The notes under the pieces: model-generated
What the model was told of the DNA's origin: nothing
The model's database searches: none
Seen by the model: the letters and a program-made list of their open reading frames with translations, nothing else
Shown here: positions 16,366-24,660 of the stretch, in pieces
Layout of the letters: each line of letters starts with the position of its first letter
Numbering within the stretch: the stretch's first letter is position 1
Made by a program: the position numbers and the translations under genes
Source: Streptomyces maremycinicus
GTDB taxonomy: Bacteria > Actinomycetota > Actinomycetes > Streptomycetales > Streptomycetaceae
Length of the DNA: 64,000 bases
Direction: 5' to 3'
Assembly: GCF_001184025.1 (NCBI RefSeq)
Contig: NZ_BBYG01000008.1
Location: forward strand, 62,001 to 126,000

Positions 16366-18138
16366 TCAGCGACGGCGTGCTCCCGGCGGCGGGGGCGCGA
16401 TCGTGGCGGCTGCCCTCGTGTGGTTCGCGGTCACGGTGCTCAACGCGCCGGTGGAGACGGTGCTTGCCTCGTGGGCCGGAGTGCTGGGTGTCCCGTCGGG
16501 CCGCACTGTCCTGTGGGCCTGTGCTGCACGGGCGCATGCGTTGGGCGTCGGCCGTGCGCTCAAGCGTTGAATTCGCCATGCCAACGTCCTTGCGGGGGAG
16601 CGGGCGTCATCCAGGGCACGTAGGTCGGCGCCCTGTCTGAGGAGTCGCTCAGGGTCGTGCCCGAGTGCTTCCGCTTCGGCGAGTGCGGCGGTGAGGGCAG
16701 CAATCGAGGGATCTGCCAGGACGTGCTCCGAGTGCTTGGGTACGGCCCGACGGATGTGGTGGACGTGCCGGTCCACAGTCGGTTGTGGCGGTCGGCGCCG
16801 GATGAGGGCGGTCAGGGGCGCGGTTGCTGCCTGGTCGTATGCGGCTTGGAGGTGGAGCAGGGTCTGCTGGGTGGCGGCGACCTGCTGGTCGTGGTGGCGG
16901 AGCTGGTGCCAGCGAGTGGCCGCGATGGTGACGAGGATCGCGGCATCGAGGAGCATCGCCAGAGCCGTACCGTCCTTGAGGGCGGGCTCGCGGAGCATCG
17001 CCCTTGTGGCGCTTCGCAGGGCGCGGGCGTGGTGGTGTTCGGCCTCAATGCGGGAGCGCGTGGCGCGCTCGAAGGCGTGGGCGGCTTCGCGGAGCTGGGC
17101 GCGGATGGGCGCGGGGGCGAGAAGGGGCAGGGAGTCAAGGGCTTCACCGAAGGCGGCGAGGTGGGCCTGGGAGGCTCCATCGTCGTGACCGCTGAGGTGG
17201 TGGGGGATGCGCTCGGTGGCGGCGATGGCCTGGTGCCAGGGGTTGGGAGAGCGAGGAAAGCGCTTGTTCGGCTGGTTGGTGGGCTGCGGGTCGGTGGCCT
17301 GCAGGCGTGCTCGGATCCTGGGGAGGGACAGGTCCGGGGCGAGTGTGGAGCCGGAGTACCAGATGGGTTCCTTGGCGGCGGTGAGGCTGTCTTCGCTGGC
17401 GACCTTGTAGCCGCGTACGTCGCCGGAAGGGAAGTACACGGCTTCGACCAACACACCTTCGGTGCGGCTGAGCAGGCGGATGAACTCCTCGGTGCTGGTG
17501 GAGGCGGCCACGGCAGTGCGGACGATGGTGCGCAGGCGTTCACGAGCCGACTTGTCCTGCCCTTGGCGGTGTGCCTTTTCCTGCTCGGCGCGAGTAGAGC
17601 GTCTGGCGGCAGTGCGGTCTCCGCGGACGACTTGAAGGAGTCCGTACTCCTTCTCGATGGCGGCGAGTTCGCGGTCGGCGGTGAGGTAGTCGTTCCAGTG
17701 GCGGGCGGGGCGGAGGTCACCGCGGACCTTGGTGGCCGCGATGTGGATGTGGTCGGGGGCGTGGCGGACGGCGACCCAGCGGCAGCCGTCCGGGTCGTCT
17801 TGTGGCGCGAGGCCGGTGGCGGCCACGACGCGGCGGGCTATGTCGGCCCACTCCTCGTCGCTGAGGTGGCGGTCGGTCATGGCGGCGCGGAGGGAGCAGT
17901 GCCAGACGTGCCGCTCGGGTGCGCGGCCGAGTCGGCGGGCTTGCTTGACGCGGAGGTCGAGGTCAGCCACGAGAAGCCGCTTTGTGGCGGTGAAGTCGTC
18001 CGTGCGGCCGGGGTCGGGGGCGAAGCCGTCCCAGGAGGCGACGAGGTGGGGGTCGGTGTGGTCTTTGGCCTTCTTGGTGTCGAACAGGTAGCGGATCAGG
18101 CCGGCCGTGTCCTTTCCGCTGCTGATCTTGGCGATCAC
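16366..18138 (-). CDS. MobA/VirD2-type relaxase
   Basis: 590 aa. The N-terminal ~200 residues are a relaxase domain: MIAKISSGKDTAGLIRYL start, HVWHCSLRA, and the metal-binding three-His motif HAPDHIHIAATK (about 126-136). A catalytic Tyr is plausible at residue 17 (RYLFD). The C-terminal two-thirds are Ala/Arg/His-rich helices without a recognised helicase or primase domain. It nicks DNA at oriT and leads the strand during mobilization. Its ATG overlaps the stop of mobC by 4 bp. Confidence 0.9.
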   Translation of the reverse strand: MIAKISSGKDTAGLIRYLFDTKKAKDHTDPHLVASWDGFAPDPGRTDDFTATKRLLVADLDLRVKQARRLGRAPERHVWHCSLRAAMTDRHLSDEEWADIARRVVAATGLAPQDDPDGCRWVAVRHAPDHIHIAATKVRGDLRPARHWNDYLTADRELAAIEKEYGLLQVVRGDRTAARRSTRAEQEKAHRQGQDKSARERLRTIVRTAVAASTSTEEFIRLLSRTEGVLVEAVYFPSGDVRGYKVASEDSLTAAKEPIWYSGSTLAPDLSLPRIRARLQATDPQPTNQPNKRFPRSPNPWHQAIAATERIPHHLSGHDDGASQAHLAAFGEALDSLPLLAPAPIRAQLREAAHAFERATRSRIEAEHHHARALRSATRAMLREPALKDGTALAMLLDAAILVTIAATRWHQLRHHDQQVAATQQTLLHLQAAYDQAATAPLTALIRRRPPQPTVDRHVHHIRRAVPKHSEHVLADPSIAALTAALAEAEALGHDPERLLRQGADLRALDDARSPARTLAWRIQRLSARPTPNACARAAQAHRTVRPDGTPSTPAHEASTVSTGALSTVTANHTRAAATIAPPPPGARRR

Positions 18139-18776
18139 CGGGCGGCCTTGTTGGTGACGGCCTGGTTCGCCGCTGCCGCGATCTCGCTGATGGCAGTACG
18201 GACCGCGACCAGGGTGCGTTCGGTCTGGGCGAGGGCGGCGGTGTCCCCAGGGTGTGGATGACCGCCGGTGTTGAGCTTCCGGGCGATCTGATTGGTGTTG
18301 TTGCCGATCTTGGCGACCTGCTCGCGCAGGGCGGTCAGCTCGTCGATGTAGTCGTCCAGCGGGGTGCGCTGGCCTGGAAGGGCGAGGTCGCCGTGAATGT
18401 GGGCCATGACGACGGCGCCGACGTAGTGGGCGCCGGCGACGTTGAGGGACCGGGCCGTGGCGAGAATGGCGCTCTTCTCTTCGACGCTGTAGCGCACGTC
18501 GACGCGTTCCTTGCGCTGGGTGTCTTTGCGCTTGCGGCGACGGGCGATGCGGTGCAGGGCGGCGGCTTCGGCGGCACGCGGCAGGACGACGGGCGTGGCC
18601 TGGACGCGTTGTTCCTCCTCGGATGCCCCCTGGCTCCCGAGAGTTTCCGCCACCCCCGGGGCGGAACTCCCGTTGGACCGACCCTTGGACGGTCCAACGG
18701 CATACCTTGCTGGCTGGGTGACGCCCGTGCTCATCACCGGCTGTCCGGAGAGCAGGTCATATCGGGATTCGCGCAT
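18135..18776 (-). CDS. mobC: MobC-like relaxosome protein
   Basis: 213 aa. The C-terminal half has the MobC pattern (RKERVDVRYSVEEKSAILATARSLNVAGAHYVGAVV, then LREQVAKIGNNTNQIARKLNTGG), a ribbon-helix-helix-like DNA-binding accessory that opens oriT for the relaxase. The first ~70 residues are unstructured and may be partly non-coding: no strong ribosome site precedes the ATG at 18776, ATG 18734 is an alternative, and a perfect 11-bp hairpin lies inside this stretch. Coupled to the relaxase (ATGA overlap). Confidence 0.85.
   Translation of the reverse strand: MRESRYDLLSGQPVMSTGVTQPARYAVGPSKGRSNGSSAPGVAETLGSQGASEEEQRVQATPVVLPRAAEAAALHRIARRRKRKDTQRKERVDVRYSVEEKSAILATARSLNVAGAHYVGAVVMAHIHGDLALPGQRTPLDDYIDELTALREQVAKIGNNTNQIARKLNTGGHPHPGDTAALAQTERTLVAVRTAISEIAAAANQAVTNKAAR
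18670..18700. repeat. Perfect 11-bp hairpin, candidate oriT
   Basis: CCGTTGGACCG and CGGTCCAACGG flank a 9-base loop (ACCCTTGGA). Located at the 5' end of the mobC reading frame, where oriT inverted repeats of mobilizable elements are commonly found next to mobC-relaxase operons. Confidence 0.6.
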
Positions 18777-18888
18777 CGGTCAGTCCTGACTGGAATGGGT
18801 GGGCGGGGAGTGACGGCGACAGCCGGCCAGGCGCTTCGTGCCCTGGCCTGAGCAGTGCGATGACGGGCGGTAACGGCTGGTCAGCGCG

Positions 18889-19731
18889 CTAGGCGACGCG
18901 CTCGGGCGTGCGATCCAGTTCGGTCTGCAGGCGGCGCGTGATCTCGGTGAGGCGGTCTTTACCGATGGGGTGGCCCTGGGCCCGGATCGCCGATTCGACG
19001 TGGCGGCGGGAAATGCGCCCGTGGCGTCCCAGGGGTGCGGTGCGGCCGAGAGCCAGGAGCGTCTCCGTGGAAACGCTGGGCTGCCGGCCCTTGATCTGCT
19101 CTTGGGGCTGGCGGGCCCCCGCCACGTCGGCCGGGGGACCCGCCACATCCGCCATGTCTTGCGCCACAACTCCAGGCCGTGCCTGTGCCGCGTCCGTCGA
19201 TGAATCGGACGTGTCGATGTCCGACTCGGGCCGCGGCGGGCTTTCGATGTGAGTGTGGCGCTGAGCGCTGACCGGTTCAGTCGAGTGCCGTCGTGTGGGG
19301 TGGCGGCGTATGACGAGGTCCAGGTGGACGGCTCCGGCGAGTGCGAGCGGGGCGATGGCCGACAGCGCACCGACGGTGACGTCGTCCAAGTGGAGCCCGG
19401 CGGCGTTGCTCTCCTGGTTGAGACGGACGGCGTGCAGGGCATTCGCCCAGATGCTCGTGATGGTGGCGATGCCGACGAGGGCCCAGACGTAGAGGCGAGA
19501 GCGCCAGGGGGCGGCACGAAGGATGAGCAGGGCTGCGACGCCGATGGCGATGAACCCGTCGATCACGAGAGGGAAGGCGTACGTCAGCACTCCGCGGATG
19601 TGGATGGCGACGGCCATCTGCCGCAGGGCGTCGTAGGAGAGGGCGAAGCCGATCGTGCCGACCGTAGCGACGCCCAGGCGGATCGCAGCGGTCATCACCG
19701 GTATCCGGGGCACGGTGGTGCGTGCAGGCAA
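18889..19731 (-). CDS. DUF2637 membrane protein with C-terminal DNA-binding-like tail
   Basis: 280 aa. Residues about 12-145 contain four hydrophobic helices (AIRLGVATVGTIGFALSYDALR, GVLTYAFPLVIDGFIAIGVAALLIL, LYVWALVGIATITSIWANALH, VGALSAIAPLALAGAVHLDLVI), typical of DUF2637, a family carried by actinobacterial plasmids and integrative elements and likened to Spd spreading proteins. Residues about 145-215 are a polar linker. The last ~60 (LGRHGRISRRHVESAIRAQGHPIGKDRLTEITRRLQ) look like a helix-turn-helix. Probably takes part in intramycelial spread or element control; unproven. Confidence 0.8.
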   Translation of the reverse strand: MPARTTVPRIPVMTAAIRLGVATVGTIGFALSYDALRQMAVAIHIRGVLTYAFPLVIDGFIAIGVAALLILRAAPWRSRLYVWALVGIATITSIWANALHAVRLNQESNAAGLHLDDVTVGALSAIAPLALAGAVHLDLVIRRHPTRRHSTEPVSAQRHTHIESPPRPESDIDTSDSSTDAAQARPGVVAQDMADVAGPPADVAGARQPQEQIKGRQPSVSTETLLALGRTAPLGRHGRISRRHVESAIRAQGHPIGKDRLTEITRRLQTELDRTPERVA

Positions 19732-19780
19732 GCGGGTGCTCCAAGCGGGAGGGGGTTCTGCTGGTCAGGGGAGGCGGACC

Positions 19781-19898
19781 CGTCGCACTCGTCGCACGGC
19801 TGGTCAGAGCAGGTACGGGTGACCGTCGTGGTACGAGACGACTCGTCGCAGCGACGACACCCGTCACGGGGTTGACCTGCGATGCGACGGGTGCGACG
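19781..19898. repeat. Iteron-like cluster of CGTCGCA heptamers
   Basis: Five copies of CGTCGCA: forward at 19781, 19790 and 19844, and inverted at 19883 and 19892. The outer pairs are each spaced nine bases and mirror one another. The cluster fills the 172-bp gap between the DUF2637 gene and the 3' end of the P-loop ATPase gene. Confidence 0.6.
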
Positions 19899-19903
19899 AG
19901 TCC

Positions 19904-21160
19904 TTACGGGTGCGGGCCCGGGTTCATCGGGGTGCTCTCGTCACTGCTCTCGGAGTCGGATTCCTCCCGGCAGTACCGCGCCCAGGCATCGGTGAAGCGA
20001 AGGCGGGCGAAACCCTTGGCCTGCCTGCCGCCCTCGAAACGGAGGGTGGCGGCCTTGATGTCGAAGTCCTTCAAGAGGAGCCCGAGGTGGCGAGGGCCGA
20101 GGCCGGTGGTGCCGTACTCGGCCCACGGAGCCTCCTGATCCTTGAGTAGCTCCTCCAGCAGGTCCCGGGTGCGCATGAGGTCCGGGTCGCCGCAGCGGGC
20201 GAAGGCGCGCCGGATGTCCTGCAGCAGGCGGGTCTTGAGATTGGACTCGTCGTCCTTGTCCGCCTCGGCGGCGCACATGGCCGCGCAGGCAGCGCGCGCA
20301 TCGTCGGGCCAGGTGCCGCCGGCCAGCTCCGCAACGATCACGAGCGGTTCCCAGGTATCGGCCGCCCGGTCCTGCACCGGCATCCTCGGTACCAGGTCCG
20401 CGGCCGTGTCCATGAGCGGACGGATCCAAGCCGTAAGACGGTCCCGCAGGGCGTGCAGGGCCGGAATGTCGCGGCGGGAGCGGAACTGCTCGACGCGCTC
20501 CCCGTCCTTGCGGCGTTGCATGCGGATCACCACCGCCCGGTCCATGACCGTGTCCGGCAGAGCGCCGATACCGGCGAGCGCGGCCATGGCGAAGGTGGGG
20601 AACTTCCGAGGCTTGTGCTCGGGGCCGGAGATTCGCAGGGCGGGCCGGTTGCGCTGGTGGCCGGCGTTGAGCAGGCCGCGCAGTTCCTCGTTCTTCTCGG
20701 CGGCCTTGATGCTGCCGAAGATGGTGTCGGCCTCGTCTACCAAGAGGGTGGGCGGGTCGTCGCCGATGGCGCGGAAGACGACGGCCGGGCTGGTGTTCAC
20801 GGTGATCAGCGGGTCGTGCGCCGTCTCCGTGATCACGTCCAGCAGACGGGACTTGCCGCACCGCTTCGCCGGCCCGACCACCGCCAGGCGCGGTGCGTGC
20901 TGCAGCGCGGGCTGGATGTGCGTGGCCGCCACCCACAACGTGACGGCAGTCAGCGCGTCACCGTTGGGCAGGATCACGTACCGGGCGATCGCCGCCCGCA
21001 GCTCGTCCAGCAGGGCGGCTCCTTCGTTGGAGTCGTCCAGTCCGCAACTCTCAGAAGGCGAGGGCTCGGGTGTCTGGCCTTGGCCGGGGACGTCCACGGG
21101 TGGCCAAGGCGGGGTACCGGCAGGTGGGGTGGGAGTGGAAGAAGTCGTAGATTCGTCCAT
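19904..21160 (-). CDS. DUF3631 P-loop ATPase of the integrative element
   Basis: 418 aa. It has Walker A VGPAKRCGKSRLLDVI (about residues 85-100) and Walker B TLLVDEADTIF (about 128-138), followed by arginine-rich and sensor segments (NRPALRISGPEHKPRKFPTFAMAAL, VMDRAVVIRMQRRK) of the DUF3631 helicase-like ATPases found in actinobacterial phages and integrative elements. The C-terminal part (FDIKAATLRFEGGRQAKGFARLRFTDAW) may bind DNA. Probably a replication or DNA-processing ATPase. The ATG at 21160 has GGGAGGAG six bases upstream; the longer frame beyond it is Arg/Pro-rich and not coding. Confidence 0.88.
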   Translation of the reverse strand: MDESTTSSTPTPPAGTPPWPPVDVPGQGQTPEPSPSESCGLDDSNEGAALLDELRAAIARYVILPNGDALTAVTLWVAATHIQPALQHAPRLAVVGPAKRCGKSRLLDVITETAHDPLITVNTSPAVVFRAIGDDPPTLLVDEADTIFGSIKAAEKNEELRGLLNAGHQRNRPALRISGPEHKPRKFPTFAMAALAGIGALPDTVMDRAVVIRMQRRKDGERVEQFRSRRDIPALHALRDRLTAWIRPLMDTAADLVPRMPVQDRAADTWEPLVIVAELAGGTWPDDARAACAAMCAAEADKDDESNLKTRLLQDIRRAFARCGDPDLMRTRDLLEELLKDQEAPWAEYGTTGLGPRHLGLLLKDFDIKAATLRFEGGRQAKGFARLRFTDAWARYCREESDSESSDESTPMNPGPHP

Positions 21161-21303
21161 AGGTGCTCCTCCCTGGCGGCCCAGGCGGGCAAGGCCCGGG
21201 CTCGCCGAGACAGATCGTTCAGGCATGGGCGATGAGGGCAGGGACCGCGCGGCTCCCGGCGGTGGCTCGCCGGGAGCCGCTTCGCTTCCCCCGCGAGGTG
21301 GGC

Positions 21304-21540
21304 TCAGACCGCGAGGTCGTACGCGGCCTGGGCGTTCAGCCAGGCGTCCACCTCGACCCACCGGTAGCGCAGGTGGCGGCCGACCTTGTGCACGTTGGGG
21401 CCGATGGCCCGGTACTTCCACTGATAGAGCGTCTTGACCGGCACCCCGAGGTACTCGGCGACTTCCGCCGGGGTGGCCAGAGGGCCGCGTCGGGAGGCGT
21501 CGGCGGCAGTGTGGGCAGGACGGGGGGAAAGGCTCGGCAT
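21304..21540 (-). CDS. xis: Excisionase / AlpA-type helix-turn-helix protein
   Basis: 78 aa MerR-like DNA-binding protein with the excisionase pattern LATPAEVAEYLGVPVKTLYQWKYRAIGPNVHKVGRHLRYRWVEVDAWL. Such proteins bend DNA at att sites and favour excision by the tyrosine integrase. It precedes the DUF3631 gene on the same strand with a 143-bp gap and faces the XRE-integrase pair across a 386-bp region. Confidence 0.9.
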   Translation of the reverse strand: MPSLSPRPAHTAADASRRGPLATPAEVAEYLGVPVKTLYQWKYRAIGPNVHKVGRHLRYRWVEVDAWLNAQAAYDLAV

Positions 21541-21926
21541 AGGGCTCCCTTTTCGGTTTCGGACAACAGCGTGGACAACACAGCCACACCTCGGGTGGAG
21601 AAGTCCAGAGTTGGTTCTAGAAGGCTCCAGAAGTTCCCGTTGGTGAGCAGGGGAGGCATAACCGTAAGGGCGAATCGGCGGTTGACCAAAAAGTTGGCGC
21701 CAGTGCGACGGACGGATCGTAAGCGCAGGTCGCGGTCACTCCCTGGGCGCTGCAGTCAGTTGGACTGCGCTCACTTTGCGGCGAACGCTTAATCGGCAGC
21801 GTAGTTTCTAGTGCCGTGAGTCAGGTGCTATCCCGTGCAATGTGCGATCGGGCGGGATGCGACTTCTGTAGGGTTTGTGAACCAACTATTGCCAAAGGCT
21901 TCGGCTGTAAGTTACAGCTACCTGTT
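21541..21926. other. Divergent control region of the integrative element
   Basis: 386 bp without a convincing gene, less GC-rich than its surroundings. It contains a 6-bp-arm inverted repeat GCAGTC-N5-GACTGC (about 21755-21771) and a TTGCCA box (about 21890) 17-18 bases before TAAGTT, which would give a near-leaderless transcript for the XRE gene at 21927. It likely holds the promoters and operators for excision versus maintenance. Confidence 0.5.
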
Positions 21927-22244
21927 ATGGCAACTCGACCTCTCGAAATAGGCCCTGCCGGCCTCTATACCGCCCGTGCCATCGAGCACATGCGGCTGGC
22001 GCTCGGCCTCACCCAGCATCAACTGGCCGCCCGCTGCACCGCGATGGGCCGCCCGATGACCAACACCGCGCTCAGCCGCACCGAGCGCGCCCACCGACGT
22101 TGCGACATCGACGACCTCGTCCTGATCGCCGAAGCTCTCGGTGTCATGCCGACGGCTCTGCTGCCTGCCGGGGCCTGCCCCGCCCACCCTCGCCACTCCG
22201 GAGCAGACATCCGCGACCGTGCCCAGGGGGTCCTTCTTGGCTGA
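21927..22244 (+). CDS. Small XRE-type regulator
   Basis: 105 aa with a helix-turn-helix (ARAIEHMRLALGLTQHQLAARCTAMGRPMTNTALSRTERAHRR, about residues 16-58) and a short C-terminal helix. No ribosome site precedes the ATG, so it may be translated from a leaderless message; a GTG at 21816 would add 37 residues with three cysteines but also lacks a ribosome site. Its end overlaps the integrase start by 8 bp, so it probably controls integrase expression. Confidence 0.82.
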   Translation: MATRPLEIGPAGLYTARAIEHMRLALGLTQHQLAARCTAMGRPMTNTALSRTERAHRRCDIDDLVLIAEALGVMPTALLPAGACPAHPRHSGADIRDRAQGVLLG

Positions 22245-23592
22245 CGTGTACGACCGCTGGCACAAGTCCCATCCCAAGCCGGACGAGACCCAGTGCAGCG
22301 AGCACAAGAGCCGCACTCGGCGGATGGTCCCGACCTCGGACCACGGGATCGGGAAGCGCTGGCAGGTCCGGTACCGCGACCTGGACGGCCACCAGCGCAA
22401 GGAGAACTTCCACACGAGGGCCGAAGCCGACAAGCGGGCGGCCGAGGTCGACGTGGAGATCCGGAGCGGCAGTTATGTCGTCCCCGCCGAGACGAAGCAG
22501 ACGCTCGGCGCCTACGCCCAGAAGTGGCTCGAGGCGAACTCGGTGGGTCCGACCACGGCCCTCCGGTACGAAGCCACCGTCCGCAATCACATCGCCGCCC
22601 ATCTCGGCCGACGCGAGCTGCGGTCCCTGAACAAGCCCTCGGTCATTCAGGGCTGGATCCGCACCCTCCAGGACGGCGGCTTCGAGGTGTCGACGATCGA
22701 GGGCTTCTTCGACATCCTCTCCAGCATCCTCGGCATGGCCGTGGAGGACGGGTTGCTGCCGAAGAACCCGTGCAAGTCGAAGTCGGTCAAGCTGCCGACG
22801 GCGACCAAGAAGAAGATCGTCCCCTGGCCTCTGGAGCGCGTACGCGCCGTCATCGAAGGGCTGCCCAAACGCTTCCAGGCCGGCGGCAAGCTCGCCTTCG
22901 GCTGCGGTCTGCGACAGGGGGAGATCTTCGGCTTCGCCGTCGAAGACGTCGACTTCAAGGGCGGCTGGATTCACGTCAACCGCCAGGTGCGGCTCGTCGG
23001 CACGAAGCCCGTCTTCGCCCTGCCCAAGGGGAACAAGATCAGGTCGGTGCCACTGCCGGCTCAGGTGGCCGCTGCCCTCAAGGCCCATATGAGGGAGTTC
23101 CCGCCGACGGTGGTCACGCTGCCCTGGGCGAAGCCCGACGGCGATCCCAAGACTTTCCGCTTGCTCTTCGTCGATGAGAAGGGACGGGCGTACAACCGCA
23201 GCGTCTTCAACATGGGCGCCTGGAAGCGAGCCCTGGTCGCCGCCGGCGTGATCCCTCCCCGCGAGCGCGGGGCGAGGTACCTCCAGGCGGCCCCGGAGGA
23301 CGGCATGCACGCCCTCCGGCATGCGTACGCCTCCGTGCTCCTGGACGCGGGGGAGAGCATCAAGGCGCTCTCCGAGTACCTCGGCCACTCGGACCCCGGC
23401 TTCACTCTGCGGACGTACACGCACCTGCTGCCGTCCAGCGAGAGCCGCACCCGCAAGGCGATCGACGACGCCTTCACCGAGACCGAAGCCGGGGAAGGCG
23501 AGGCGGAAGACAACGGTGACCCGCCCGCGACCGAGGGCACATCAGCACCCCCAGCAAAACCAATGTGCCCTCAATGTGCCCTGGCCGCCTGA
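22237..23592 (+). CDS. int: Tyrosine site-specific integrase
   Basis: 451 aa from a TTG at 22237 (giving ADVYDRWHK, the usual beginning of this actinobacterial family). An N-terminal Arm-binding and core-binding part (about 40-200, KRWQVRYRDLDGHQRKENF, TLGAYAQKWLEANSV) is followed by a catalytic domain with GLRQGEI (Arg), HALRHAYASVLLDAG (HxLRH), LGHSDPG (His) and the nucleophile TYTHLLP. It integrates the element at its chromosomal att site. One end of the element should lie just downstream (about 23,593-23,660), next to a conserved chromosomal gene; no tRNA was seen there. Confidence 0.93.
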   Translation: MADVYDRWHKSHPKPDETQCSEHKSRTRRMVPTSDHGIGKRWQVRYRDLDGHQRKENFHTRAEADKRAAEVDVEIRSGSYVVPAETKQTLGAYAQKWLEANSVGPTTALRYEATVRNHIAAHLGRRELRSLNKPSVIQGWIRTLQDGGFEVSTIEGFFDILSSILGMAVEDGLLPKNPCKSKSVKLPTATKKKIVPWPLERVRAVIEGLPKRFQAGGKLAFGCGLRQGEIFGFAVEDVDFKGGWIHVNRQVRLVGTKPVFALPKGNKIRSVPLPAQVAAALKAHMREFPPTVVTLPWAKPDGDPKTFRLLFVDEKGRAYNRSVFNMGAWKRALVAAGVIPPRERGARYLQAAPEDGMHALRHAYASVLLDAGESIKALSEYLGHSDPGFTLRTYTHLLPSSESRTRKAIDDAFTETEAGEGEAEDNGDPPATEGTSAPPAKPMCPQCALAA

Positions 23593-23659
23593 CGGCCCCT
23601 CCCGGCACATGACAAAGGCGGGACCCGAAAGCCCCGCCCGCACCCTACGAAACCCCAGC

Positions 23660-24091
23660 TCAAGGCCACACAAGGCAATAAGGCTGATGCCCCGCCTCAT
23701 GCAGCCGGTGGGAGAAGTCCTGCCACTCGTGCAGCAGCTGGTACACGTTGAACGCGTCCCGGGGGCCGCCCCGGTCCGGGACCGTCGACCAGATGAAGGC
23801 CGCCGCGCCCACCGCTTCCTCGCCGATGTCCCGCAGCGGATCCACGACCGTCATGGGCAGCTTCACCACGGCGTAGTCGGGATGCAGGACGACCAGCTCC
23901 AGCGGGGGCACCTTGCTGAGGGGAACGCCTTCGATGCCCGTCAGCACCATCGCCGCCATGGTCTCCGGCTTGATCTTGGTGAACATGCCGTTCATACCGA
24001 GCTCGTCGCCGCCGAGCTCCTCGGGGCGCATCGAGATCGGCACGCGGGCCGCGGTCGCACCGTCGGGCGCGCCGAAATACTTGTACGTCAC
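23660..24091 (-). CDS. Conserved hypothetical upstream of hemL
   Basis: 143 aa from the GTG at 24091 (TYKYFGAPDGATAARVPISM). No enzyme motif. Features are RPEELGGDELGMNGMFTKIKPETMAAMVLTGIEG, LVVLHPDYAVVKLPM and DAFNVYQLLHEWQDFSHRLHEAG near the C-terminus. Soluble and acidic, without a signal peptide. The family is known to me only as a streptomycete conserved protein beside hemL. In-frame coding upstream of 24091 runs through a 9-bp tandem repeat and is not credible. Its 3' end borders the integrative element. Confidence 0.75.
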   Translation of the reverse strand: MTYKYFGAPDGATAARVPISMRPEELGGDELGMNGMFTKIKPETMAAMVLTGIEGVPLSKVPPLELVVLHPDYAVVKLPMTVVDPLRDIGEEAVGAAAFIWSTVPDRGGPRDAFNVYQLLHEWQDFSHRLHEAGHQPYCLVWP

Positions 24092-24660
24092 CCCCACCCG
24101 ACCACCATTCCTGCTCCCCGCCCGAAGGGGATCGACCCGCTGGTCGACCCGCCGGTCGATCCGCTCGAACCCCTCGATGCTGTCGATCCGGTCGATCTGA
24201 TCGATGCGGTCGATCCGCTCGGGCTCACTCGGTACACCTTGTGCCTGCGTCTGACGTGCTTCGTTGGCTTCCTCCGCGTCGCGCCGGTGCCTTCCCCGCC
24301 GGGCACGTCGAGGACCCAGGTCGTCAGTCCCCTCGCCCAGTCCGCCACCGCGATGCATATCTCCACCCGACTGCTTTTCTAGGACGCGTGGCCCCCGCCG
24401 CGCAACCCGATCATCGTGTCAGTGACCTCCCCCACGGCCGCCCGCCGAAACGTGCGTTGAAACACCTGTCCGCAGGATCTTCGCAGCCCCAAGACACTCG
24501 GTCGGTGTGAGCTACGTCTATCAGGCCCGTTCCGACTCAGTTTCGCAGATGGTGAAGCGGACGACGGCCCCGCCGGCCCCCGGCCGCCGCTGGCCTACCC
24601 TGGGAGGTCACTGACAACCGGAGCCCAGCAAGTCGGAGAAGGTCGGAGAAGTCGCAGGTC
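24092..24660. other. 569-bp intergenic region before hemL
   Basis: Between the divergent hypothetical gene and hemL. It holds a 9-bp tandem repeat (24128-24221) and otherwise no open frame with family character, no tRNA and no clear hairpin. hemL control signals should lie here, but none is distinctive. Confidence 0.5.
24128..24221. repeat. GTCGATCCG tandem repeat
   Basis: Nine-base units GTCGATCCG, GTCGATCTG, ATCGATGCG, GTCGATCCG are contiguous from 24182 to 24217, preceded by degenerate copies (GGTCGACCC, GGTCGATCC, CTCGATGCT). In the minus frame they would encode an IDR-IDQ-type repeat, but no ribosome site supports translation. Confidence 0.7.

Noticed and set aside
16657..18261. A 534-codon plus-strand frame opposite the relaxase
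   Set aside because: Shadow of the relaxase and mobC genes; Gly/Val/Ala-rich without motif.
18590..18640. Strong GAGGAGG ribosome-site-like sequence inside mobC as evidence for a later start
   Set aside because: The bases at proper spacing are GTC or CTG codons, not a usable start in the mobC frame.
23593..23660. A tRNA gene 3' end as integration target next to the integrase
   Set aside because: No cloverleaf, T-loop GTTCGA-type box or acceptor stem could be found; the att target remains unknown.
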